Shown here one piece after another: positions 52,391 through 63,683 of a stretch of DNA of 64,000 bases (position 1 is the stretch's first letter; every line of letters starts with the position of its first letter). The notes under the pieces are model-generated. The model saw nothing but the letters and a program-made list of their open reading frames with translations, made no database searches and was not told where the DNA came from. The stretch lies in NCBI GenBank assembly GCA_013397935.1, contig VZRN01001305.1:3905562-3969561 (forward strand), given 5' to 3'. A program made the translations under genes and the position numbers. This DNA comes from Dasyornis broadbenti (lineage: Eukaryota > Chordata > Aves > Passeriformes > Dasyornithidae).

Positions 52391-53890
52391 TTTCGTTTGT
52401 GTTAGTTCCTTTTTTCTTTTTTTTTTTCCCCCCCTCTCCTCACCATACCCTATTGAGATATATTTATCATGGGATACATGATAACATCCAAAACTTTTTC
52501 TGCATTGCTTTCATATGCTGCTGCTGATTTAGATGGCTCATAACATATCTGTCCACTTAATCATTACTTTTAAGTACAGGGGTTTTTTTCATCAATTCCT
52601 GCAGAATTGCATTCCTTACCTGTCCTTCCTGAGCATTTAATTCCTTCTTATATTGTTATTTTAGCTGTGTTACCCTCTGCTTCTTGGAATACTGTATAAA
52701 CATTTAAGTTATTGAGCAGGTTAATGCACTGGTCTTTCATGTGCTTCTTAAATGATCTTACAAATAACTTTTCTCCCCGTTTGATTTTGAGGTAATTGTC
52801 CAAATTATCAGTCCTTATAAATGAACTTTTGCCACTAGTCTCAAAGAATCTAGGAAACTCTCACTACAGATTTTGTATGAAACAGATGGGAAATCTAATA
52901 AGAGTCCTGCATCATCAGTAGAGAAATGAGAGGTGGTTACATGCCCCTAACAGGTAATATTATCTCAGGGATTGCAAATGTTCTGTCATTGCAGACAAAA
53001 ACATTGCACAAATGTTGTGTGATCTTCCTTTTGTAGTCCAAAAGTAACTGTAAGTTCATTTCACATTACAAAATACAAGCCAGTGGAATATGCCTGAGCT
53101 GATAAGACATATCACAGCATCCAAGGACAGTCCTGAAAATAGAGAAAGATGCCCTTTCTATGAAAAAATGCATTTCAAAGAACATTCTCTTCAAGAAAGA
53201 AAAGCATTGCTAAAAGCCTCTTCCACAGATGCCCAGAAGAGGACCTGGATCAAATTGCTTTAAAAATGTTTCTTTACAATTTATAAAATATTAATTATAA
53301 AAAATTGCAGTCTTAGGACATAGATGGGAAAAGACATCTAATTTGTTGCTGCACTGTACCTGTACTGATAAAACCACAAGATCTAAAGATTAAGCAGGAT
53401 GCTTAAAACTAGTGCTTTGATGACTTTTTGTGGAAGGTTTTTGCATCTTTCAAAATTAAAACTGATACATGGTTTATCTCAGATTAAATTTAAAACATGT
53501 CTGTTGTTACCCATCTAAGCATGCAGTTCTAGAAAAGCTAATGATGAGCAGATCTTGAAACACACAGCTGAGCATCCTGGCTAATTTTTTGTCAAGCAGC
53601 AAAACCAAAAAGCCATGTTTAGTTTTATAAAGGTGTAATAATAAGTTGAAATCTTCTTTTGATCCAGTTTTGTGCATTTACAAATATGCTGGGCTTTCTG
53701 AGCCTTAGGGTTGTGCCAGACTGTTATGGTTAAGTCAGACTTCTGGATCTTGGACACTGAAAGACCACACATCCATTCACATCCAACTGCTCCAACTTGC
53801 TAATCTGATTAACCCATTCTGTTGGGAGGCAGCCTTTGGTCTATTTGCCGGAAGAAGTTCAATCTGTACCTCTTGAAGGCTACTGAGACA

Positions 53891-53895
53891 TAAGT
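53891..53895 (+). repeat. Target-site duplication, left copy (TAAGT)
   Basis: TAAGT directly precedes the TG start of the LTR and recurs directly after its end at 54624-54628. A perfect 5-bp duplication fits ERVL-class integration. Confidence 0.75.
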
Positions 53896-54132
53896 TGTAT
53901 TGCCTTTGTGTGGCAGGGTTTTGGTAGCAGGGGACTACAGGGGTTGCTTTTGTCAGAAGCTTCTGGAAGCTTCCCCCATGTCCAGTGAAGCCAACACCAG
54001 CCAGCTCCAAGACGGGCCCACTGCTGGCCAAGGCCGAGCTCATCAGCAAAGGTGGTAGTGCCTCTGGGATAACACATTCAGGAAGGGGAAAAAGATGCTA
54101 CACAACAGCAACCAGAGGGAGAGGTAACAACA

Positions 54133-54140
54133 TATAAAAG
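54133..54140 (+). promoter_or_regulatory. TATA box of the solo LTR
   Basis: TATAAAAG in the U3-like part of the LTR, 304 bases ahead of the poly(A) signal. Whether it still directs transcription is unknown. Confidence 0.55.
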
Positions 54141-54436
54141 AAACAGCCTTGCAGACAGTCAGTGCAGAAGAAAGGGCAGGAGCTGCTCCAGGTGCCAGAG
54201 AAGAGATTTCCCTTCAGGGAAAGAGTGTGAGGAGTCCACCCTGCAGGAACAAAGCAGTGGCAGAGATGGGTGATGAACAGACTGCAACCCACATTCCGTG
54301 TTCCCCTGTGCCACTGTGGGAAGAGGGTATAAAGAATTTGTGAGTGAAGTTGAGCCCAGGAAGAAGGGAGAAGTGGGTTGAGATGTTTGGAGACTTAGCT
54401 TTTATTTTCTCATTATCCTAGTTTGGTTTGATTGAT

Positions 54437-54442
54437 AATAAA
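54437..54442 (+). terminator. Poly(A) signal of the solo LTR (AATAAA)
   Basis: AATAAA is followed by a T-rich and TGTT-rich stretch (54446-54480), the usual order for a retroviral R/U5 cleavage site. It lies in the sense direction inside GRIA2 intron 6. Confidence 0.6.
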
Positions 54443-54623
54443 TTAAATTTTTTGCAAGTTGAGTCTGTTCTGCCTGTTATGGTTATTGCTTAGTGATCTC
54501 TCCCTGCCCTTATCCCAGCCCATGAGCCTTTCATTATATTTTCTCTTCCCTGTCCCTCTGAGGAAGGGAGTGACAGAACAGCTTTGGTGGGACCTAGTGT
54601 CCAGCCAGAGTCAACCCCTCACG

Positions 54624-54628
54624 TAAGT
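54624..54628 (+). repeat. Target-site duplication, right copy (TAAGT)
   Basis: Partner of 53891-53895; it marks the right border of the LTR. Confidence 0.75.
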
Positions 54629-54634
54629 ACGAAG

Positions 54635-55065
54635 TTTCAAGGAGGCCTGTCCTGTGAGAGACAGCTAAGGACTCTGAGCTTGTCTCGTTGGGAGAAGAGG
54701 AGGCTGAGGAGGTCACATTGCTCTCTACCGCTTTCTGCAGAGGGAAGTGGAGAGGAGATGCTGAGATCTACTCCCTGGTATCAAGTGAGAGGGGGATGTA
54801 TGGGAATGGTTCAGAGCTGTAGCAGAGCAGGTTCAGATTGGACCTTTGGAAACATTTCTTTACATTTCTTTCATTTAGGGTGGGCAAACACAGGAACAGG
54901 CTTCCATGAGAGCTGGTCAGTGCCCTGAACCTGTTTGTGTTCAAGAGGCATTTGGACAGCTCTGCTAAGCACACACGTTAGAATTGTTCAGATCTGAATT
55001 GTTCAGGCAGTTGGACTAGATAAGTCTAGTAGGTTTGTCCAACTGAAATAGTCTATTTTACAAGC
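54635..55065 (+). mobile_element. CR1 LINE 3' end
   Basis: The segment reads GAGAAGAGGAGGCTGAGGAG, AACAGGCTTCCATGAGAG, GTGTTCAAGAGGCATTTGGACA and GGCAGTTGGACTAGATAAG, then ends in AACTGAAATAGTCTATTTTA. This order is that of the last part of CR1 ORF2 and the 3' UTR. It is 5'-truncated, as most CR1 copies are. It is a different subfamily from the CR1 at 35000, judging by the tail. It begins within ~10 bases of the solo LTR's right duplication, so the LTR landed in or beside its 5' end. Confidence 0.8.
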
Positions 55066-58000
55066 CATCCTACTCTGTGATGAGCTTTTCTGAGAGCAAC
55101 CCAAGGCTTGAAGTGCAAGAAGTGCCTGAGAGAACTTGCATATGATATATGCAGAAACTGTGCAGCAAGCAGAAGAGATTTTGGAGCTGCCTGGTTGAAG
55201 ACCTAAATCAGCTCAGACTCCCAGAGAATCCCGTTGTGTCGGAAGATGATAACAACGATGGTACTCATTGCAGCCTTTTTGGATGGATGTAACTGTTTCA
55301 TTCTGGCACATAATGTTTCAGATGTTCTTTCATGATTGTATTTCTGGCTTCATAATATTTTTTCTCATCCAGCCAATACATAGCTAAGATACGAAAATAC
55401 TAGATTGTTTTTACCTCCTGATTTTGTCTTCAGTAGTTTCACACTTTCAAGTTTCTTCTTTATAGTCAAGTCATACAGTCTTTTAGGCAATTATTTTGAA
55501 ACCATAAGTTAGGAGTAATGATGCTTGTAACTGAGAGATGCTGGTGTGACTCTGCTGGTGCTAATTTACCTCAAGGAAGCAATACAGATAACATGCAGAA
55601 GAAAAATGTGAAAATACATAGCACACAGTTATTTACCTTGCAAAAATAATTAACATTTAGATGACTCACTTATAATAAGAAGCAAAGAAGAAAACAATGT
55701 GAACAAAGAAGAAAACACTGAAAACAATTATTCAAACTGAAAATTAAGAAGGCAGTTTATCTAGATATAGATGATAAAGCAAAAGTGTACTGTTGATGAA
55801 TTAGACAATACCTTCCTTTTGGGCCATGACTCTTATGATTGCAGTGTGTAGGAAAATGGTTTTATGATGCAATGAATTTTAATAAGAATTATAAGGGATA
55901 TTCTGTGGCACCTCCTACAGTTTTAATAGAAAACTATGATTGAATATGCCTTAATGCAAGCAGATCATAATGATTTATAGATAAGATTTTTTTAAAATGG
56001 CTAATTTTTAGTATTTATTACAAGGTTTAAGTAGGAACTGATCTGGAGTATTTTTTGTTTTTTCCTAAGCGCCTTTGCAAAACTGTGGATTTGTGAGATT
56101 GTTCTTCCTATTTCCAGTCCTTGCATTTTGGTTTCCTGGGCATAACAAAAATATGCATCTAGCAGTTGGTGTTCCAGCTACTTGGTTTCACTGGGCTTTT
56201 GAATCCCAGTATTTAGTCTTCTCTGTTTGAAAAAAGAAACATACAAAACATGTGGGTATAAGAAATTTCAGTGTTAATCTTCATGCTTCTTTTTAATAGC
56301 TTAAGGCTGTTTTATGTAAGCAATCACTCATTCCAGCATAGTTGGTTTGGGGTTTTTTCGTTTTTTTTTTTAATAAGAAAACTCAATTAAAAGAATGGAA
56401 GGTTTAGCCACTGAAAGCAGTGGGTGCTTTGAGGCAATATCTGTAGATTTGTCTCAGACTTACAAAAGGCCAGTTGACCCAGATCCTTTAATTCTGCAAG
56501 TAAAAGTGGCTGAATTGTGCTAAAGCAGACTTAGAACTACAGAGCCAAGTCCTGATATCTCTATGAAGCTATGTTTATTTGAATTTGAATCCACTTATTC
56601 TTAGTAATTAGAAGTTTTTGAGGATCTTCAGCCAACAAAGTGCAGTGGATTCCTCCTGCCTGTTTTCCCAGGAACTCAGTATTGCTTTTTTCAGCCAGCA
56701 ATTCAGCTGGATATTGTTGCTATAAACAGGAAAAGCTACTATTCCTTCATGATCCAAGTGTTCATCAATGTCAGACACACCTCTGGCCTCACAAGGATCA
56801 ATGTCTTTTAGGACAGTAGAGCTTGATGGAGAAATGGGGATAGGGGAGAAGAGGGAATCATAGACAAAGATGGAAATACTTGTAGGAGGAGGAATGATGT
56901 CATGCAAAAAAGGGGTCAGCAAAGTGAAAAGAGGCTGTTGAAATGTGAGTGAAAGACACAGAAAAGTGGTGTAACTAGAGAGGAATCTATGACTGAAAGT
57001 TTCTTGGGTCAGGGGAATAAGGGAGGAGGAGGAGCACTGGGGATATTTAAGTGATTGGGGTAGATGAGAAGTGATGAAGAAAATGGGGAATTGTGGTTTA
57101 GGGGATTTTAATTTTTTTTTCCCTATTGTTTTAAATCTAAGACTGAATTATTACTATTAGGCATACTTCGCTCTAGCTTAGCCTTGAAGAAAAAGGTTTT
57201 GTGTATTCTTATGGCGACAATTAAAAAGTTGTATACTCTTTGTGTTTTACAGTGAATTCTAGGTGATTTTATCATTAGCGGCATTGCTGTTTTGCATGTG
57301 TATTCTGTTTAAGGTTAGAAGTAAAATTACACAAATAATTTTAAAATCTTATTTTGTTATTATGTATATTTTTCATAGGCAGCAGCATAATTAGAATACA
57401 ACAGCATCTTTTATAAGTAATATGCTGTGGGCTCAAATCCAAATAATTATTTTTATTAGTTCTGTAAAACTCTTTGAATTTAAATCCAAGTAAATAGTTT
57501 TTGTTTACTCTAATGGAAGACCAAAGTACTTTAAAAACTCTGTTCTGAGTGTAAAATTTAAAAAAAATAGTAGGCACCTGCACTCCTTCACTATTTTTCT
57601 TCTGCTGAATTAGCACCTCTGATGACTGTAGTGAGAAGATTGTTCTGAACTGGAAGCAATCTTGGGGGAGGAATTATAGTTCAGGAATCTCATTCCTATT
57701 AGAGTAGTAGATAAAATAAGTAGAAAGACCGAGCACTTTGGGCTTTATAAATCTTGTGATCTTTGCTATATTCAGTTTTTAAAAGAGTGAAAGAGGGTCA
57801 CTTTCTCCTATAAATATCCTACAGTGGGAGCATTAGGATAATTCCAGTGCCCCAGTCTTGTCAGTCTCTGCTGGATGTGCTGTGAGTATGTCTTTCAAAT
57901 AACAGTTAGATTTCCAGGGATTTAGGCTTCAGCAGGTGCCCAGCTACTGGGCTGGCTGTTCTGGGTGTGCCCAGAATACAGCCTTTCTAAACCAAACAGA

Positions 58001-59120
58001 GAGATAATTAAAACATGTAAACATGTAAAAAAATCAGATTTTCTGGATAGCAGTTTTGCAGCTGAACACTTAAGCTTTTCTAAGGTGACAGGTTGCTTAA
58101 AGTGTTCTTTGCATCTCATGCCAGTGTGGCATTTCAAAGCAAAAATGCGTATTTGTTTAGCTTTTCTGTGCACACAGAGTGCTGCAATTGTGTTCAAATA
58201 AAGGCTGTTATCAAACAGTAAGTTTAAAATTAAATAAAATTAACAAAATTTAATAAAGATAGTGCATTCATTAGGATAGATAGGGCTTGAGCTCTAACCC
58301 CATCTTTACTGAGATTAACTTAGGTTAATTTTTTTAAAAGATCAGGTAATTTTACATTTTTGTTAATTTCTTTTTCCCTTTTAGTCAAGACCGGAGTTGT
58401 TGTAAAAAAAAATTACAATAAATATTTCCAAATATCTTGTGTATATATGCGATTATTCTCAGCTGGAAGCAAGTCAGTTGTTAAAGAGTTCCTATTTTCA
58501 CAAGAGCATCATCCTAACAAAGAGGAAGAGTCATGCCGTGTCTTTTCTGGGCTCCCTGACCTCTATCTCACATTGCAGTATTTGAAGCGTGGCCATAGGT
58601 AATGAAGATGCTCCTGTGCTGAAGGCCCATTTGCAGTTTGAATGGCCACCAGCTCAGCATGCTGCTGTGTACACAGCCCCATTCATGCTAATGCCTGCAC
58701 AAAACAGATGAGAACAAAGCATGATTATGCGCACAGTCAAAAGCCATCTTCACCTTCAATTACACTTATGTGTACAAGATTTGACAATGTCTCTTATTTC
58801 TTTTGGAAGTAGCTCTTGCATTTCCATGTCCTGTCAGGATGGAATGCAAGGTTCCATGAGATCCAGGAGGAGGTAGCCATTTCCTATCAGTTAGATAATT
58901 TTCCATTAATTCTCTTATCTGTCAGACAACTTTCAAGTATTTTCCAAAGTATGTCTAATACTGTCTGTTTGAAAATAGATCCCAGCTACTTTAATTAAAG
59001 ACCCTTAAGAAATAGGTGTCCAGTGTTGCATCAATTTGACTACACTGGAAGTACTAGAGATAGTTGCCCAGTTCCTTTTACTAGTTCTTGACAAGTAACT
59101 TTGTGTCTCATTTCTTTTTG
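55066..59120. other. Unremarkable part of GRIA2 intron 6
   Basis: AT-rich DNA without recognised exon or well-preserved repeat. Several open frames of 60-100 codons occur on both strands and look like chance. Confidence 0.6.
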
Positions 59121-59159
59121 CTTGTTTACATATGTATACATCTTGTTTACATATGTATA
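59121..59159. repeat. 18-bp direct repeat
   Basis: CTTGTTTACATATGTATA occurs at 59121-59138 and 59142-59159, a perfect pair with a 21-base period. Confidence 0.9.
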
Positions 59160-59544
59160 TACCTATGTTTTATATATGATTTATAAAGATATAGGAATGT
59201 TTCTATCAATCTTTCTACTTTTGTTGTTTTTGCTAGCATTCAAGTAGAGAAATACTTTGTTGAGGGAAAAATGTGCAAAATGCAGATGAGAGATTTTATT
59301 ACAGCTTATTTTGTATATTTGCTGGTATTTAAATTTTTTAAATATAAGGAAGATGGTGAAAGTGTGTTTTTGCTGATTGATTCTACCCCCCTGCTCTTGC
59401 AACAAAGAATATTTCCTATATTTCCTCTCTGTGAATTTTACTGCTCTCCAAGGGAAAATATTTGTATCAGATTTTAGACCTCCTTTCTCTTAGCCTCTGT
59501 TAGTGATGCAGTGTGTCTTCTCCTGTTGTTCCAATAGCAGTCCC

Positions 59545-59790
59545 CCATAGATGGTGAGGAACCTCTGTCTCTGCCTGTTTCAGACTGATTCCTGCCTTCT
59601 TGAGCACTGCTGCAGCTGGATCTGCCATTCTAGCTGAGGTCTCTCTAGTGTCTTGTACAGCAGCACTGCATTCTTTGACGTAGTTGGTAGAGTCCCTGTC
59701 AAAATTTTCCTATTATTTTATTTGTCTTTCTCGCTGTTGTGTTTGATTAGGGCTGAATGGCTGGTGCATAGTCCTTTTGAGTGGTTTTAG
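59545..59790 (-). mobile_element. Old CR1-type LINE fragment, minus strand
   Basis: The + strand carries TTGAGCACTGCTGCAGCTGG, TAGCTGAGGTCTCTCTAGTG and a CTTGTACAGCAGCACTGC stretch. These resemble reversed old CR1, where a similar phrase precedes GTACAG. Divergence is high and the borders are approximate. Confidence 0.45.
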
Positions 59791-59978
59791 GTTGTTACTA
59801 GTGTGTCTACAGTGGAAACATCTGTACCTTAGCTGATTGCCCTGGATTCCTCCCTAGTCTCAGAAGTCACTGGCAATCAGAGTGAAATGAAAAGCATAAT
59901 TAACTTCATCTTCAAGAAGGTGTCTAACTGGTCAAATGAATCACACCTTAGAATGCTTATTACTCTTTTCTGATGGTA

Positions 59979-60000
59979 AAAAAAAACAAACAAACAAACA
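59979..60000. repeat. (AAAC)n microsatellite
   Basis: A short A-run passes into four AAAC-type units. Confidence 0.8.
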
Positions 60001-60102
60001 GCCAAAAAAGACCCCCAAACTCAAACTAATCTGTCAAGGATAGATTTAGACATTGCAAATATCCAAATGAAGAGGGAAAGAATTTGATTTCTTGTGATTC
60101 AA

Positions 60103-60122
60103 TTTTTTTTTTTTTTTTTTTT
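60103..60122. repeat. Poly(T) run
   Basis: A 20-base run of T. Confidence 0.9.
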
Positions 60123-61136
60123 GCATTTATGTCTTCACATTTTTATTTCTTTTCCATTGCCTGAGTATACTGTTTTAATTATTTTAGATGTCTAATCATA
60201 TCTCTCAGCTTTATCTTGAGCACATGGGCAAGCACTGAGTTAAATACAGGTATACCAGGCTAACTTACCTTTCTTATAATATCTTACAGCTTTGAAATAT
60301 ACATATAACAAAATCTGGTGCTTCTGGGGTTGTGTTCTGCCATTTCACCTTTGGAAGATTCTGTTACTGATTTTACAAAATAGAATCCTGCTCCTTTTAG
60401 CTAAGGATTTCTGGAATCTTCTGAGTTACTGGAAAACAGCTGAACTTTAAAAAGGCATCATCTTGCCAGCTTTTCTTGGACAGCACATGAGTAGTAACTT
60501 CTGCTTAGTCTGGGATGACTTTGTTTTGTCTTTACTATTCAAGTTCATCTTTGCAAATTCAGCTTACAGATTTTACTGAGGTATATAGAACATTTAAGTT
60601 GAAGCTAGAAAGTTAAGTTAGAAATTTAAGTGAAAGAAAATTACATGGACCTAGTGTTATGTCTGCTTGGTAATTAAGGAACATACTTAGAGAAAATTCT
60701 TTTCATATGATATTCATGCAATCTGTGTTTCATAGTGAATGGCATAAAAATCTTCAGGCAGTTTATATTATCAGCTTATTGTAATAGTTCAAAAATTATG
60801 AGGTGCAGGAATTCTTTTTCTTATTCCTTGCCATGCTTTAATTAATGCAAGTGATTCTGTAAAAACTCTAGTATAGTACCTATTTCATTTTGTAATAAAG
60901 TTGCTGATCTTTTCATACAGAGTTGAGAGGAACTTGAATGAAGTTGGGAGATTTACACTGCTATAAAAGTAGTAAGATGTAAGACCCCATCCCACTTCCA
61001 GAAAATAATGCTCCAAATAGTCCTCCCATTTATTTTAATAGTGTAGATCAGAATGTGAATCTCCAGTAAAATAAAGTGAATCAAGACAGGGCTAATGCAT
61101 CCTTTAACTTATGACTATTTTATTTATTATGCAGAC

Positions 61137-61154
61137 ACTCACACACACACACAC
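61137..61154. repeat. (CA)n microsatellite
   Basis: A short CA repeat of about eight units, with one interruption at its left end. Confidence 0.85.
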
Positions 61155-63134
61155 CTCAGCATGAGCAGGTTATTGGTCTGTCATTTCTTGTTTATGGTAA
61201 TGAGTTCACTTTGGTTTAGTTTGTCAACTTTACATCTATTTATGAAGCTGTAGATAGTTTTAATGAGCCCCATGAACGTAATTAGGAGCCAAAAGTGTAT
61301 GCACAATAAAGCAGTAAGAAATGATTCATGGGCTGTTTGCTTTCACGGCATCTCCAACAATGCTTGGGAAATATTTTGAGGTCCTTAGATTAAAGCTGTC
61401 TTAACCTAAATTATCACATGAAAATTTTATATATGATTACATGTATGCACATACAGATAGTGATTGATAGGCAAAGCTCTCCATGAACCTCATGTATGAC
61501 TAGGCTGTGAATATTCAGGCCAGTAATTATATACTATAAAATTATTTTTGAGACATTTAAATACATCTCGATGTCCCAAAGAATCATACAACTGAATTAG
61601 ATATATAACGTATCAATTTCAGGCTCTTATTTTCTGTACTATTTAAATTATGTTTTGATGGTTAATGACAGGTGCTGTGTCCAAAGTTTTTGCGAACACT
61701 AGTGTGGCACAATATGGTTCTGTATTGCAAAGAGCTATGTTTAAAGAAGTAATTCTAGTCAGGGTCCTTTCTCTGTACCTTCTCCTCATCTCCAAATTCA
61801 CATATGCCACTTAATCACTGCTACTCCAGTAGGAGGAAGTAGCAGTGGTTCCAGCCAGTCTTTCACTTCATTCTTCTTCTATTCTGATCTCTTTAAAGAT
61901 TTCTGTTGAAGTCACTGAGAAAACTTCATTGAGAAGATTCACTGAGCTTACAGATCTTTTTAAAAAGAGTTCTACTTTCTGTTTCTTCCTTTTCTAAGGT
62001 CTAATAGTTGCATACAAAAATTAATCTCAATTCAGGAGCTTGCTTTGGTTACAATTACAAGAGCCTTCTGCTTGACTTGAGCTAACTAATTAAAATTCCC
62101 ATTAAAGTCTGAGCCATTGAAGCAAAGAGCCAATACATCATTTCTCTCCACTTTACAATTTATATATTTTCAACATCTAACAGCCTTCACAGGGATCATT
62201 CCATTCATTCATATGCCTCTAAGTAGTTATATTCTGGCCTATATTACCAAAAATGGCCCCTATATTTGGCATAATTGCAGTGTTCTGGACTCAAAAAGCC
62301 CATCTAACAAAGTCCTTGGTGTATGTGCACATGTGGTTTCAGTTCAGCTAGTTAGTTGAGATGTAAAATTTTCCAGTCACTGAAGATGACTGCTTTTGAC
62401 CATTTAGCCCCAGTTTCTGATGTGTGTGATCACAGGATTGCTCTCTGACTCCTCAGAAGTTGTAAAGCTGCTTTTAGTATGTCAGATAAGGAACATGGGG
62501 CCTTTCTCACCTATATTGCCCTTTGAGTGGCACCACTTTTTCCAGGCATCTCAGCCCCAAAACTGTTTTTCGTGGTGTTGACAAGGTATTGCATATTTGA
62601 AAATAGCTACCCCTGAGATTTTGTATTTAATGGGGAAAAGTTAATAAGCACATGTATGTACAAATACATGCTCTTTGGGTTTGTGTGTATATACGTGGGA
62701 GGAGATGAAGTCTACAGATCTGTAAATAAATGTTTGCCTGTGAAATAAATACAATTTTGTATTTTTGCAGGCTAGCTCAGGTTAAACACTGAAAATTATT
62801 TCCTTTTTTCGCTTTCACCTACATAGACTTCCAGCCATATCTGTACACAGAACTGCTACATAACTGTAGTGAGAAAAAGTGTAATTCACATTGAAAACAG
62901 CTGTAAATCTTTAGTGCAGATTTATTGGCACTGCCCCTAACCATTCTGATGAGCACTTGTTTCATTTTCATAGATGCTTTTCAGAGGATAACTAAAGAAA
63001 AACTGGATTGATTTCAAGTATATATTACTATCCTTTCTATTTTTAATATCTGTGTTTAATGGATGACTAAGTGGATTGGAAGGTGTAGTGAAGCTGAAGC
63101 TGTTTTTTAAATAAATATTTTTGCTTCTTTTCAG

Positions 63135-63302
63135 TATACCTCTGCTCTGACCTATGATGCTGTTCAAGTGATGACAGAAGCTTTCCGTAATTTGCGTAAA
63201 CAGAGGATTGAGATCTCCAGAAGAGGAAATGCTGGAGATTGTCTTGCAAATCCTGCTGTACCCTGGGGTCATGGTGTAGAAATAGAGAGGGCATTGAAAC
63301 AG
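63135..63302 (+). CDS. GRIA2: GRIA2 exon 7 (GluA2 amino-terminal domain)
   Basis: This 168-bp exon encodes about residues 295-350, from YTSALTYDAVQVMTEAFRNL to GVEIERALKQ, phase 0 at both ends. It holds the cysteine in GNAGDCLANPAVPW (C330 in mammals), which pairs with the exon 3 cysteine. From memory, mammals read PWGQGVEIERALKQ and this copy reads PWGHGVEIERALKQ. The acceptor TTCTTTTCAG and donor CAG|GTAGCT are both usable, the donor being slightly off consensus at +4 to +6. Two frames on the opposite strand overlap it and are shadows. Confidence 0.97.
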
Positions 63303-63578
63303 GTAGCTTCCCTGGAGTGGATTCTGGAATGAGTGCACATGTGAAGTTCTCTATAAATGCTTGAAAATTCTTTTAGTCTCCTAACCTGTCTGGATCTTGC
63401 CGGGAATAATGTGGAAGTGAAGTCCTCAGGAACCTGGCTAAGATAATATATTGCATATGAAAAGGACTCCAAAGTGAATGTTTTTGAAATATCAGTAATC
63501 ATTTGTGGAAATAAAAACACATTTTCTAAAAAGCAACAAACTTAATTCTTCTACCACTTTCATCTTCATCTATTATAG
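63303..63578 (+). other. GRIA2: GRIA2 intron 7 (276 bp)
   Basis: A short intron from GTAGCT to CTATTATAG, with a pyrimidine-rich 3' end. No other feature. Confidence 0.95.
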
Positions 63579-63683
63579 GTTCAGGTGGAAGGGCTAACAG
63601 GAAATATAAAGTTCGATCAGAATGGAAAGAGAATCAATTTTACAATAAACGTCATGGAACTCAAAAGTACTGGTCCTCGGAAG
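63579..63683 (+). CDS. GRIA2: GRIA2 exon 8 (end of GluA2 amino-terminal domain)
   Basis: This 105-bp exon encodes about residues 351-385: VQVEGLTGNIKFDQNGKRIN, then FTINVMELKSTGPRK, at phase 0. The sequon NFT matches the N370 glycosylation site (NYT in mammals, from memory). The block leads toward the linker before the ligand-binding domain, whose coding (exon 9) should start to the right of this window. From memory, mammals have GLSGN, INIMELKTN where this copy has GLTGN, INVMELKST. Acceptor TTATAG, donor AAG|GTAACT. Confidence 0.96.

Larger units (their letters stand above)
53896..54623 (+). mobile_element. Solo LTR of an ERVL-type endogenous retrovirus
   Basis: The 728-bp element begins TGTATTGCCTTTGTGTGGCA and ends in GTCAACCCCTCACG. 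From memory, these and the inner blocks (TGCTGGCCAAGGCCGAGCTC, AGTGAAGTTGAGCCCAGGAA, AAGTTGAGTCTGTTCTGCC, TGAGTGATCTCTCCCTGC-type) match an abundant bird ERVL LTR. A TATA box (TATAAAAG, 54133-54140) and a poly(A) signal (AATAAA, 54437-54442) lie in order on the + strand. Perfect TAAGT duplications flank it and no viral genes adjoin, so it is a solo LTR left by recombination. The canonical terminal CA reads CG. It lies in GRIA2 intron 6, in the same direction as the gene, so its poly(A) signal could in principle act on the transcript. Confidence 0.88.
49905..63134 (+). other. GRIA2: GRIA2 intron 6 (13230 bp), repeat-rich
   Basis: This is the longest complete intron in the window and holds most of its recognised transposons: an old minus-strand CR1, a solo LTR, a CR1 3' end and a second old CR1 piece, listed separately. 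The remainder (for example 55066-59120 and 59800-63134) is AT-rich DNA with T-runs and a few microsatellites. No additional exon was recognised. It ends in TTGCTTCTTTTCAG. Confidence 0.92.
59791..63134. other. Right part of GRIA2 intron 6
   Basis: AT-rich DNA with an (AAAC)n repeat, a 20-base T-run and a (CA)n repeat. No exon other than exon 7, which follows, and no well-preserved transposon was recognised. Confidence 0.6.

Noticed and set aside
62937..63338. Minus-strand open frame of 133 codons
   Set aside because: It overlaps GRIA2 exon 7 in antisense; no family resemblance.
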